From assembly GCA_934591845.1 (NCBI GenBank), contig CAKTPO010000010.1:10969-74968 (forward strand): 64,000 nt of DNA. The letters are read 5' to 3'. Every line of letters starts with the position of its first letter. Position 1 is the first letter of the stretch. This document shows, piece by piece, positions 7,960-16,428 of this stretch. The position numbers were made by a program, and so were the translations under genes. Origin of the DNA: an uncultured Oscillospiraceae bacterium. Its GTDB lineage: Bacteria; Bacillota; Clostridia; Oscillospirales; Oscillospiraceae. Under the pieces are notes generated by a model. That model was not told where the DNA came from. It ran no database searches and saw nothing but the letters and a program-made list of their open reading frames with translations.

Positions 7960-9672
7960 GTGGAAAACCAACCCATTATTTCCTTTGCGCACTTTGGCTT
8001 TCAATATACCGCCCAGGCGGAGCCCACGCTGTATGATATTGACCTGACCATTTCCAAGGGCGAAAAGGTACTGATCGCCGGACCTTCAGGCTGCGGCAAA
8101 TCCACCCTGGCCCATTGCATCAATGGCCTGATCCCCAATTCCTATCCCGGCAGCACGACTGGTACCCTGACCGTGGGGGGCAAGGATGCCCTAAAAATGA
8201 GCCTGTTTGACCTGTCCCAGGTGGTGGGTACGGTGCTGCAGGATTCTGACGGCCAGTTTATCGGCCTGACGGTGGCGGAGGATCTGGCCTTTGCCCTGGA
8301 AAACGACGCCATGCCCCAGGAGAAAATGAAAAACCTGGTCACGGAGATTGCCCAGGTGGTGGACGTGGAAAAGATTCTGGGCAATGCGCCCCAGGAGATT
8401 TCCGGCGGCCAGAAGCAGCGGGTGGCCCTGGGAGGGGTCATGGTCAGCGGCGTGGATGTGCTGCTGTTTGACGAGCCTCTGGCCAACCTGGACCCGGCCA
8501 CGGGAAAAAAGGCCGTGGAACTCATTGACGAGATCCAGAAGAAAACCGGCTGCGCCGTCATCATCATTGAACACCGGCTGGAAGATGTGCTGCACCGGAA
8601 AGTGGACCGCATTGTCCTCATGGGGGAGGGCCGCATCCTCTATGACGGCGACCCGGATGCCCTGCTGTGTACAGATCTGCTCCCCCGCAGCGGCATTCGG
8701 GAGCCCCTGTATGTCACCGCCCTCAAATACGCCGGAGTCCCCCTTACCAGGGAAAACCACCCGGCATTCCTGCCGGAGTTGCAGCTGACGGAAGAGCAAA
8801 AGGACCAGGTGGTCCAGTGGTTCCACCGGCTGCCGGAGCCTGAGCAGGAAGCGGAAAAAGAAGAACTGCTCCATGCGGAAAACCTGTGCTTTTCCTATCA
8901 TCCGGGCCGCCCGGTGCTGAAAAATATCTCCACCACCATCCGCAAGGGGGAGATGGTCAGCATTGTGGGTACCAACGGGGCGGGTAAGTCCACCTTTTCC
9001 AAGGTGCTCTGCGGATTTGAGACGGCCCAAAGCGGTGATCTTTCCTTGGAGGGCCGGGATTTAACGTGCCTGAGCATCAAAGAGCGGGCAGACCTGATCG
9101 GCTACGTCATGCAAAACCCCAATCAGATGATCTCCAAGACCCAGATTTTTGACGAGGTGGCCCTGGGCCTGCGGAACCGGAATGTGCCGGAAGACCAGGT
9201 AAAACGCCGGGTCGAAGCGGCCCTACAGACCTGCGGGCTGTATCCGTTCCGGAACTGGCCGGTATCTGCCCTCAGCTACGGCCAGAAAAAGCGGGTGACC
9301 ATTGCGTCCATTCTGGTGTTGGAGCCTGAAATGATCCTCCTGGACGAGCCCACCGCAGGACAGGACCTGGCCCACTATACCCAGATCATGGACTTTTTGC
9401 GGGAACTGAACAAATCGGGTACCACCGTGGTGCTCATCACCCACGACATGCACCTGATGCTGGAATACACCCCCCGGGCCATCGTCTTCCACGACGGGGC
9501 CATTCTGGCGGATGCCTCCGCGGCCCAGGTTCTCAACAGCCCGGAGACTGTTGCCCGGGCCAACTTAAAGGAGACTTCCCTGTATCATCTGGCGGCTCTT
9601 TGCGGCATTGACCAGCCGGAGGAATTCACCCGCCGCTTCATCGCCCGGGATCAGGAGGGACGAATGCAATGA
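7960..9672 (+). CDS. ECF transporter ATPase, tandem fused A-A' subunits
   Basis: A 570-residue protein with two complete ABC domains. Domain 1 has GPSGCGKST (about residue 44), signature ISGGQKQR and FDEPLANLD. Domain 2 has GTNGAGKST (about residue 337), signature LSYGQKKR and LDEPTAGQD. Fusion of both ECF ATPases is a known variant (YkoD-like). I choose GTG at 7960 because AAAGGAGG ends 7 bp upstream; an ATG at 7933 overlaps that site. The stop overlaps the T-component start in ATGA. The gene energises uptake with the S and T components. Confidence 0.92.
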   Translation: MENQPIISFAHFGFQYTAQAEPTLYDIDLTISKGEKVLIAGPSGCGKSTLAHCINGLIPNSYPGSTTGTLTVGGKDALKMSLFDLSQVVGTVLQDSDGQFIGLTVAEDLAFALENDAMPQEKMKNLVTEIAQVVDVEKILGNAPQEISGGQKQRVALGGVMVSGVDVLLFDEPLANLDPATGKKAVELIDEIQKKTGCAVIIIEHRLEDVLHRKVDRIVLMGEGRILYDGDPDALLCTDLLPRSGIREPLYVTALKYAGVPLTRENHPAFLPELQLTEEQKDQVVQWFHRLPEPEQEAEKEELLHAENLCFSYHPGRPVLKNISTTIRKGEMVSIVGTNGAGKSTFSKVLCGFETAQSGDLSLEGRDLTCLSIKERADLIGYVMQNPNQMISKTQIFDEVALGLRNRNVPEDQVKRRVEAALQTCGLYPFRNWPVSALSYGQKKRVTIASILVLEPEMILLDEPTAGQDLAHYTQIMDFLRELNKSGTTVVLITHDMHLMLEYTPRAIVFHDGAILADASAAQVLNSPETVARANLKETSLYHLAALCGIDQPEEFTRRFIARDQEGRMQ

Positions 9673-10496
9673 CCAATCTGTTTAACTATATTGACAGGCC
9701 CTCTCCCATCCATGCCCTTACCGGGGCCAGCAAACTGGTGTGTCTGCTGGCCTGGAGCGTGGCGGCCATGACCAGCTTCTATACCCCCTTGCTTCTGGCC
9801 CTGACGGTACTGGCCCTTTACCTGTTCCGCAAGGCCCAGTTAAAATTCAAGGATGTGTCCTTTGTAGTGGGGCTGATGCTGGTGTACATCCTGCTGAACA
9901 ACATTCTGATTTTCCTCTTTAGCCCCAACCACGGACCCAAACTCTACGGCAGTACCACGCCTTTACTGCACATCGCCGGGCCCTATACCCTGACGGTGGA
10001 ACAACTGTTTTATCACCTGAATGTGGTGCTGAAAAACGCCTGCACCATTCCCATTGTGCTGCTGTTTGTCTGCACCACCAACCCCTCAGAGTTTGCCGCT
10101 TCCCTGAATAAAATCGGTGTCAGCTATCGGGTCAGCTACTCGGTGTCTCTGGCACTGCGGTATATTCCGGACATTCAGCGGGAGTTCCGGGAGATTTCCC
10201 AGGCCCAACAGGCCCGGGGTGTGGAAATGAGCAAAAAGGTCAGCGTCATCCAGCGGCTGAAAGCCGCCAGTGCCATTCTGGTTCCCCTGGTCCTCAGCTC
10301 CATGGAGCGTATCGAAACCATTTCCAACGCCATGGAACTCCGGGGCTTCGGCAAAAAGAACAAGCGCACCTGGTACGCCGCCCGCCCCTTTACCCTCTGG
10401 GACAAACTCTCCATGGCCGTCTGCCTGGGTCTTATGGCCCTGTCCTTCCTGCTGACCTTTCTGAATGGGGGCAGATTTTACAATCCCTTTACTTAA
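9669..10496 (+). CDS. ECF transporter T component (EcfT)
   Basis: A 275-residue transmembrane coupling protein. The N-terminal half has about four helices, and the C-terminal cytoplasmic segment carries the coupling motifs AQQARGVEM and AMELRGFGKKNKRT, matching the two Ala-Arg-Gly signatures that contact the ATPases. Translation is coupled to the ATPase gene through ATGA. With the ATPase and UPF0397 genes it forms a complete ECF importer. Confidence 0.93.
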   Translation: MTNLFNYIDRPSPIHALTGASKLVCLLAWSVAAMTSFYTPLLLALTVLALYLFRKAQLKFKDVSFVVGLMLVYILLNNILIFLFSPNHGPKLYGSTTPLLHIAGPYTLTVEQLFYHLNVVLKNACTIPIVLLFVCTTNPSEFAASLNKIGVSYRVSYSVSLALRYIPDIQREFREISQAQQARGVEMSKKVSVIQRLKAASAILVPLVLSSMERIETISNAMELRGFGKKNKRTWYAARPFTLWDKLSMAVCLGLMALSFLLTFLNGGRFYNPFT

Positions 10497-10570
10497 AAAC
10501 GTGTTTTCACCCTTGTAATCTGCAACGAATTGTGATAATATTGTCATAGTTTAACTTTAACGAGGATGTC

Positions 10571-12232
10571 ATGTTTTTGTCCAGTCTAAATATTGTGCTG
10601 CTGAGCTGGGAAGCACTGTTCTGTCTCATTGCGGCCATTTCCCTGGTGGAGGCTCCCCCTGGGGAAAAGAAACATCATTTGATTTGTATGCAGATTTCCG
10701 TAGCACTGCTGCTGGCCCTGGAAGCCGTTGCCTGGTATTACCAGGGCCGCCCCGGGAATATGGCCCGGTGGATGGTGCGGCTGTGCAATCTGGGGACGTT
10801 CCTGCTGAACCATTCCGTGCTGCTGCTGTTCCACCGATACCTGTGCTGCACCCTGCTGACGGTGCAGGAGCGGGCCAGACTGCGCCTGGTAAAGGCGGTG
10901 GAGCTTGTCTGCTACCTGGGAATGGTGGTGGTGATCGTCTCCCAGTTTACAAACCTTTATTATTACATTGACGACCAGAACAACTACGTCCGGGGCCGTT
11001 TCTTTGCTCTGTCCCTGCTGGCACCTACGGCAGGGCTTATTATGGACGGGGTGCTGCTGGTCCAGTATCAGGAGCGAGTCAGCCGGGGACTGTTCCGAGT
11101 GATGATTCTCTATCTGCTGATGCCCTTGATCGCCGCATTGTTCCAGACCCTTTCCTATGGCCTGTCCCTCATCAGTCTCAGCGTAGGGGCTGCCATGCTG
11201 CTGATTTACCTGATCGTGAACCGGGAGCAGCAAGCCCAGCTGCGCCAGGTTCAGGAGGACAAGGCGGTGGTGGCCCAGCGGCTGGAAATCGCCCAGACCC
11301 TGAACCGCTGTGTCCAGGAACTGTCTTCCGACAAAGAGATTTCCCAGGCCATTCAGGACTTGCTGCAAATCATCCAGGAGTATTTCAAGGCGGAGCGGAC
11401 CTGTATTTACGAAATCGACTTTGCGGGTGCCGTGGCACGGGATACCTATGAGGCCTCCGGCAAAACCTGCCTGGCCCCCCATTCCGGGGAACCCATGCAG
11501 CTGCCCCTGAGCATGATCGCCACATGGATGAAGCAGTTCCAGAAAGGCCGGACGTTCTATATCGCCAATGCCGAGCAGGAAAAAGGCACCCCCCACTACC
11601 GTTTCATCAAAGAGCAGGGCATCCAGCGTTTGCTGACGGTTCCACTGATGGAACAGGGCCGGGTCATGGGCTTCATGGGGGTATCCAACCCCCAGCAGCA
11701 CTACGAGGATGAAACCCTGCTGTCCTCCCTGCAATACTTTGTCACCAACAGCCTGCGGCAGAAAAAGGAAGAAGAATTCCTGCGGAAAATGAGCTTCCAC
11801 GACCAGCTGACGGGCCTGTACAACCGCAACCGGTACAACCTGACCCTGAAAAACTGGCCCAAGGACTGCCAGAACCAGGTGGGCATTCTCTACCTGGATT
11901 TGGACGGCCTCAAATGGGCCAACGACCATCTGGGCCACGCCGCGGGAGACCTTTTGATCCGCAACACCGCCCAGGCCCTGGAAGAAACCTTCCCCGGCCA
12001 GGCCTACCGCATTGGCGGTGACGAATTCGTGGTCATCCGCCAGGGCATCCCGGAAGAAGACTTCCACCGGGAAATTGAGACCCTGATGGAACGGGCCAAA
12101 GAAAAGAACGTCAGCTTCTCCACCGGCATCGTCTGGCAACCCCACTGCCCCGACCTGACCGCCGCATTACGGGAAGCGGACAACAAAATGTACGAAGAAA
12201 AGCGCGCCCACCACAAGGCCCGCACCACCTGA
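10571..12232 (+). CDS. membrane GAF-GGDEF protein, probable diguanylate cyclase
   Basis: A 553-residue protein with an N-terminal membrane region of about seven helices (residues 5-215), a short linker helix, a GAF-like sensor domain (about 240-385) and a C-terminal GGDEF domain (about 400-550). The active-site loop RIGGDEF is intact at about residue 482, and LDLDGLKWANDHLGHAAGD matches the metal and substrate region, so cyclic-di-GMP synthesis is expected. The RxxD inhibitory site normally just upstream of GGDEF is missing (the segment reads FPGQAYRIGG), so product feedback is unlikely. No EAL domain is seen. The gene stands alone between the ECF operon and a strong terminator. Confidence 0.88.
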   Translation: MFLSSLNIVLLSWEALFCLIAAISLVEAPPGEKKHHLICMQISVALLLALEAVAWYYQGRPGNMARWMVRLCNLGTFLLNHSVLLLFHRYLCCTLLTVQERARLRLVKAVELVCYLGMVVVIVSQFTNLYYYIDDQNNYVRGRFFALSLLAPTAGLIMDGVLLVQYQERVSRGLFRVMILYLLMPLIAALFQTLSYGLSLISLSVGAAMLLIYLIVNREQQAQLRQVQEDKAVVAQRLEIAQTLNRCVQELSSDKEISQAIQDLLQIIQEYFKAERTCIYEIDFAGAVARDTYEASGKTCLAPHSGEPMQLPLSMIATWMKQFQKGRTFYIANAEQEKGTPHYRFIKEQGIQRLLTVPLMEQGRVMGFMGVSNPQQHYEDETLLSSLQYFVTNSLRQKKEEEFLRKMSFHDQLTGLYNRNRYNLTLKNWPKDCQNQVGILYLDLDGLKWANDHLGHAAGDLLIRNTAQALEETFPGQAYRIGGDEFVVIRQGIPEEDFHREIETLMERAKEKNVSFSTGIVWQPHCPDLTAALREADNKMYEEKRAHHKARTT

Positions 12233-12235
12233 CAA

Positions 12236-12275
12236 AACCGCCGCCGCCCCCTGAAAAAAGGGGCGGCGGCGTTGC
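12236..12275 (+). terminator. strong GC hairpin after the GGDEF gene
   Basis: CGCCGCCGCCCC and GGGGCGGCGGCG form a 12-bp perfect stem with an A-rich loop, starting 5 bp after the stop codon. The T-run after it is weak. Confidence 0.65.
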
Positions 12276-12536
12276 GCATATGGGGAAATTGACAATTGAC
12301 AATGGACAATTGACAATTATTGGAGCGACCAACGTTGTTCATTTCTGTACGTCCGTTCCCTACGGTTTCGCTGATTGGCGGGCTTTTTCAACCGGGGTGT
12401 TCTAGGGACGGGCGTGGCCTTATTCATTGTCGGAACAACGAACGCAAAGGTAAAACGTCCGTCCCCCGAAAAATTGTCAATTGTCAATTGTCCATTGTCA
12501 ATTTGGACATAACTGTCAACTGTCCACTGTCAACTG
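12276..12536. repeat. repeat island between the GGDEF gene and cca
   Basis: ATTGTCA-type heptads at about 12288-12318 and again at 12473-12540, in opposite orientation, flank a segment related to the unit that usually accompanies the GGAACGGC palindrome (CTACGGTTTCGCTGATTGG). No coding potential is seen. The right heptad array reaches the stop codon of cca. Confidence 0.8.
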
Positions 12537-13859
12537 TCAACTGACTCCCGTCCACTCCAAAAACCCCACCAGCGCGCCGCGCTCATTCTCCACCCGCTCG
12601 TCCAGCACCGCTTCCAGCAGTTCTTCCAGCTTCTGTCCAACCTCCCGACCCTGGTAGCCAAGAGCAATCAGATCCCGGCCGGTGAGGGCCAGGTCTTTTC
12701 GGGTCAGGCAGGCATCTTCCTGCTCCACTTCTTTTAATAGATGCCAGAGAACTTCAAACTCCTCCTGCCCATCTTCTCCGGGAACCCCCTTGCTGCCCAT
12801 GTCCGCTTGCTGTAAATATAGCAGCTCCTCCACAGTCTCCCGGCCCCAGCGGCCTAAATAGCGTTTCAAAAGCCGTTTTTCCGGCATCAGCCGGGTCATG
12901 TGCTGCTGAATCAGCAGAACCACCCGCTGCCGCAGGGCGGTGGGGGCTTTCAGGCGGCGAAGGATCTGCTCTGCCAGTTCTGCTCCGGCCTGGGCGTGGC
13001 CGTAGAAGTGGCCCCGGCCGGTTTCGTCCCGGGTGAAGGTGGGGATTTTTCCCACATCGTGGAGCAGTGCCGCCCACCGCAGAGGCAAATCGCCGGGTAC
13101 CTGCTCCACCACCTGGGCAATGTGGGTGTAGAGGTCATATTTATGGTGGGGGGAGTGCTGGTCAAAGCCCACCGTGGCCCCCAGTTCGGGAATGACCTGG
13201 GTGATGATAGGAGCGTAAGCGTGCAGCTCTTTTTCGGTGATTTTAGGCAGAAAACCACAAAATTCCCCGAAAACCCGCTCCCGGGCCAGGTGGTCCAGCA
13301 GTCCCGTCAATGCCAGCATGGCCTTTTCCGTCTCCGGCTCCGGGGTCAGATTGTAGGTCACGGAGAACCGCAGCCCCCGCAGAATTCGCAGGGCATCCTC
13401 CTGAAACCGGGTTTCCGGCTGTCCCACACAGCGCAAAATGCCATTTTTGAGGTCCTGTTCTCCTCCAAAGGGGTCTTGCAGTCCCCTCTTGGGAGACCAG
13501 GCCATGGCGTTTACCGTAAAATCCCGCCGGGCCAGATCCTCTTTGATGTCCGTTACAAATTCCACCCGATCCGGGTGCCGGTTGTCGGCATAGGTTCCCT
13601 CTTTCCGAAAGGTGGTGATCTCCACCACCCCTTCTTCTGTGACCACCCCCACGGTGCCGTGCTTTTCTCCCGCCAGCACCAAATCCCGGCCCCGAAAGAT
13701 GGCCTTCATGTCCTCCGGGGTGGCAGAGGTGCAGAGGTCAAAGTCGTGGGGTTCTTTTCCCAGAAGCCAATCCCGGACACAGCCCCCCACGCAGTAGGCT
13801 TCAAACCCCGCCTGTTCCAGTGTTTCCAGGCACCGGGCGACGGTTTCGGGAATCAGCAT
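12537..13859 (-). CDS. cca: CCA tRNA nucleotidyltransferase with HD domain
   Basis: A 440-residue class II nucleotidyltransferase that adds or repairs the 3' CCA of tRNAs. The head domain shows YCVGGCVRDWLLG with DFDLCTSATP (catalytic Asp pair), then DFTVNAMAW and the ERVFGE-like motif. A central HD domain carries ALLHDVGKIPT near residue 262. It overlaps the stop of the preceding membrane-protein gene by 7 bp, with GGAGGAA as ribosome binding site, so it is the third gene of a minus-strand operon. Confidence 0.93.
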   Translation of the reverse strand: MLIPETVARCLETLEQAGFEAYCVGGCVRDWLLGKEPHDFDLCTSATPEDMKAIFRGRDLVLAGEKHGTVGVVTEEGVVEITTFRKEGTYADNRHPDRVEFVTDIKEDLARRDFTVNAMAWSPKRGLQDPFGGEQDLKNGILRCVGQPETRFQEDALRILRGLRFSVTYNLTPEPETEKAMLALTGLLDHLARERVFGEFCGFLPKITEKELHAYAPIITQVIPELGATVGFDQHSPHHKYDLYTHIAQVVEQVPGDLPLRWAALLHDVGKIPTFTRDETGRGHFYGHAQAGAELAEQILRRLKAPTALRQRVVLLIQQHMTRLMPEKRLLKRYLGRWGRETVEELLYLQQADMGSKGVPGEDGQEEFEVLWHLLKEVEQEDACLTRKDLALTGRDLIALGYQGREVGQKLEELLEAVLDERVENERGALVGFLEWTGVS

Positions 13860-14533
13860 GACGGTTCCTCCTGCCGGTAGGACAGCAGCAGGGCAGAAAC
13901 GCCGCAGGGGATATAATAGCTGTCAGGCCCACCGGCGGCAGCCAGGCAAAGATACATGGCAGCCATGGCAAAGCGATAGGTCCAGGGGGACTTGGGTAGC
14001 CCCAAGGCTTCTGCACCCCGCCGATAGGCGGTAGCCGCCAGGGACAGCCCCGCCAGCAGGGGCAGCAGGAAGTCCTGCATCTGGGGGTCCCGGCTCCAGG
14101 TCTGGTAGGCCCCCACCAGCCGGACAATAAAGGTCAGGCACACCGGCAGCCACAGCCAGGAGAGGGCCTTTCCCCGAAAGGTTAGGCTTCCCTCCACCGC
14201 AAGAATGACTGCGGACAGCACAGACAGCGCACGAATCACCGCCAGAAGCCCCCTATAGCCCTGGTGCAGCTCCCGGGTGCTGAACAGCAGCCCAAAGGCC
14301 AGAAAATACATGCCCAGGGCGGTCATCCATTTCTCCGCTTTTCGCTCCGGCTGTTTAGAAAGAACGCATAGCACCAGGGCCGCTGCCGTCAAAACCCAGA
14401 GCATCAGGTCTACCGGATTGCCCGCCGGGATCAGCCCCCGGTCATCCAGTCCTTTTGCATAGAGATACCACCGCAGGCACCCGGAAAGAATGCCCAAAAG
14501 GAAAATCACAATATGAAACCGTTCTTTTTTCAT
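13853..14533 (-). CDS. polytopic membrane protein of unknown function
   Basis: A 226-residue protein with about seven predicted helices and little hydrophilic sequence. The start at 14533 is chosen because AGGAGG lies 5 bp upstream; longer in-frame starts would run into the gene before it. It sits between the DUF1624 gene (14 bp upstream) and cca (7-bp overlap). I do not recognise a family. The paired membrane proteins suggest an envelope role unrelated to tRNA maturation. Confidence 0.75.
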   Translation of the reverse strand: MKKERFHIVIFLLGILSGCLRWYLYAKGLDDRGLIPAGNPVDLMLWVLTAAALVLCVLSKQPERKAEKWMTALGMYFLAFGLLFSTRELHQGYRGLLAVIRALSVLSAVILAVEGSLTFRGKALSWLWLPVCLTFIVRLVGAYQTWSRDPQMQDFLLPLLAGLSLAATAYRRGAEALGLPKSPWTYRFAMAAMYLCLAAAGGPDSYYIPCGVSALLLSYRQEEPSC

Positions 14534-14547
14534 GGAAACCTCCTGTT

Positions 14548-15243
14548 CTACAGTGCGGTGACGGCCCATACCGCCGCCGCCAGAATGGGCTGGTGCAGCA
14601 GATAACTCAGTAGACTGTGCCGCCCCAACCACCGAAGCACCGGCATGGGAGCCGGGTCCATGGGGTAAACACTGCGCTTTTTTTCATAAATGGCCCGGCC
14701 TGCCACGGCCCCCAGAAGAAAATACCCCAGGTTGGGGAACAGGGGGAAGTAGTCTGAGGAGGCAAAGCCGTAGGGGGCAAACCCCAGCACCGTGAGCCAG
14801 GGGAACGGAAAGCTGACCGTCCGCAGCCACAGGCCCAGAATCACCATGGCCCCGGCCAGCAGCACCAGCCCGGGACTGGGGAGTTTTTTGAACACCGGCC
14901 AGAGCATCATGCACAGGCCCAGGCATTGGAGCACCCCAATATAGATGATGATGTCCTTCCCCGCAAAGCCCAGCCGGTACATGCCGTAGGTTGCCAGGGT
15001 ACACAGCCCCCCGCAGCAAAATACCTGGAGCCCCCGCTTTACCGGGTGACGGCCCAAGGTCACGCTGATGCCGGAAATCACCAGAAAAATCAAACCATAG
15101 TTGTTTTTGAATACCTGATACCACTGAGGATTCCAGGACCAGACCCGGTAAAGCTCCACCAGATCGTAAATCAGGTGAATGCCCATCATGCCCATGAGGG
15201 CCAGGCCCCGGGCGGCATCCAGCTCCCAAATTCGTTTTTCCAT
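14548..15243 (-). CDS. DUF1624/HGSNAT-like membrane acyltransferase
   Basis: A 231-residue membrane protein. The N-terminus EKRIWELDAARGLALMGMMGIHLIYD is typical of the heparan-alpha-glucosaminide N-acetyltransferase catalytic domain group, whose first helix begins with a conserved D-x-x-RG motif; the invariant His in the first helix is present. The C-terminus LGRHSLLSYLLHQPIL also matches. The family moves acetyl groups across membranes onto sugars. Substrate unknown. First gene of a three-gene operon ending in cca. Confidence 0.85.
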   Translation of the reverse strand: MEKRIWELDAARGLALMGMMGIHLIYDLVELYRVWSWNPQWYQVFKNNYGLIFLVISGISVTLGRHPVKRGLQVFCCGGLCTLATYGMYRLGFAGKDIIIYIGVLQCLGLCMMLWPVFKKLPSPGLVLLAGAMVILGLWLRTVSFPFPWLTVLGFAPYGFASSDYFPLFPNLGYFLLGAVAGRAIYEKKRSVYPMDPAPMPVLRWLGRHSLLSYLLHQPILAAAVWAVTAL

Positions 15244-15405
15244 ATCCTTACCGCCCCCCGATCCGGGCCCCGATACAGGGCCAACACGCTGGGTTTTCTG
15301 TTCCTTTCAAAATGGATATTATTAATAATTATAGCATTATACCCCGGGGATTTCTACCCTTTCCGTAAAAATTTAAGATTATTGGCAATATGCCGGGTTT
15401 GGCCC

Positions 15406-15434
15406 TTGTAATACCCCGGGGAAAACGGTATAAT
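15406..15434 (+). promoter_or_regulatory. promoter of the acyltransferase gene
   Basis: TTGTAA (15406-15411), 17 bp, TATAAT (15429-15434), ending 53 bp before the start codon at 15487. Confidence 0.75.
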
Positions 15435-15486
15435 AGAGAGAAAACGCAGGGGGAGACAACATCCCCCAATGATGGAGGAATCGACC

Positions 15487-16335
15487 ATGCTTTTGGGTTC
15501 TATGACCGTTCTTGCCGCCCTGTTTGCGGTGCTGACCTGTGTCCTGGGGGATTTCACCGGGGCCAGTGTGGTACTGGGGACTTTGGGGTACTTTGCGGGC
15601 TACTGGGTGGCGCTGTTTGCCGTTGCCTTCTTGTTCCTGTGGCTCGCCACCGCAACGGTGGACATTTCCAAGCCCCGGGAAAGCGACAGCAAATTCTTCC
15701 GCTGGGTGCTGCGGCTCTATATCCCGGCGGTGTATTCCCTGCTGCGGATGGATATTGATTTTCAGGGCAAGGAAAAGCTTCCCAAGGACGGCCGGTTTCT
15801 GCTGGTGTGCAACCACCTGAGCATTCTGGATCCGGTGCTGCTGATGGGCTGCTTCCCGGATGCACAGCTGGCCTTTATCTCCAAGCGGGAAAATGCGGAC
15901 ATGTTCATCATCGGCAAGCTGATGCACGCCACCCTTTGCCAGATGATCAACCGGGAAAATGACCGGGAGGCCCTGAAAACCATCCTCAAGTGCATCCAGA
16001 TGATCAAGGACGACCAGGTCAGCGTGGCGGTGTTCCCCGAGGGCTACACCAGCCGGGACCAGAAGCTCCATCATTTCCGCTCCGGTGTCTTCAAAATCGC
16101 CACCAAAACCCAGGTGCCCATCGTCCTGTGCACCCTGCAAAACACCCAGAATATTTTCCACAACATCACCCACCTGAAAAAGACCCACATCCCCCTCCAT
16201 GTGGTGGATGTCCTGTCCCCGGATACCTTCCCCGGCCGCACCGCCGTGGACATTTCCCAGGAAGCCTTTGACAAAATGCTGCAAGACCTGGGCCCCAATT
16301 TCGCCCCGCCGGAATCCCCCACGGAGGAAGCGTAA
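15487..16335 (+). CDS. 1-acyl-glycerol-3-phosphate acyltransferase (PlsC family)
   Basis: A 282-residue membrane-bound acyltransferase of phospholipid synthesis. The catalytic motif NHLSILD (NHxxxxD) lies near residue 109, the phosphate-binding motif FPEGYTSRD near residue 185, and two hydrophobic segments occupy the first 60 residues. The start at 15487 has GGAGG 8 bp upstream; an ATG at 15469 lacks one. It is monocistronic with its own promoter and terminator. Confidence 0.9.
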   Translation: MLLGSMTVLAALFAVLTCVLGDFTGASVVLGTLGYFAGYWVALFAVAFLFLWLATATVDISKPRESDSKFFRWVLRLYIPAVYSLLRMDIDFQGKEKLPKDGRFLLVCNHLSILDPVLLMGCFPDAQLAFISKRENADMFIIGKLMHATLCQMINRENDREALKTILKCIQMIKDDQVSVAVFPEGYTSRDQKLHHFRSGVFKIATKTQVPIVLCTLQNTQNIFHNITHLKKTHIPLHVVDVLSPDTFPGRTAVDISQEAFDKMLQDLGPNFAPPESPTEEA

Positions 16336-16362
16336 AAACAGGGTGCGGTAATTCGCACAACA

Positions 16363-16408
16363 AAAAACACATCGGCCATCCCGTTTTCAGGTGGCCGATG
16401 TGTTTTTT
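16363..16408. terminator. bidirectional terminator between acyltransferase and brnQ
   Basis: AAAAACACATCGGCCA pairs with TGGCCGATGTGTTTTT around a 12-nt loop. A and T tracts on both sides let it serve both convergent genes. Confidence 0.88.
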
Positions 16409-16428
16409 ATGGGCTGTCCAACAGCTTC

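Noticed and set aside
7491-8036. Protein-coding frames in the repeat islands
   Set aside because: Translations are composed of repeat units that recur in other islands, with no start signal or recognised domain.
12473-12541. CRISPR array
   Set aside because: Period is seven bases with no spacers and no cas genes nearby.
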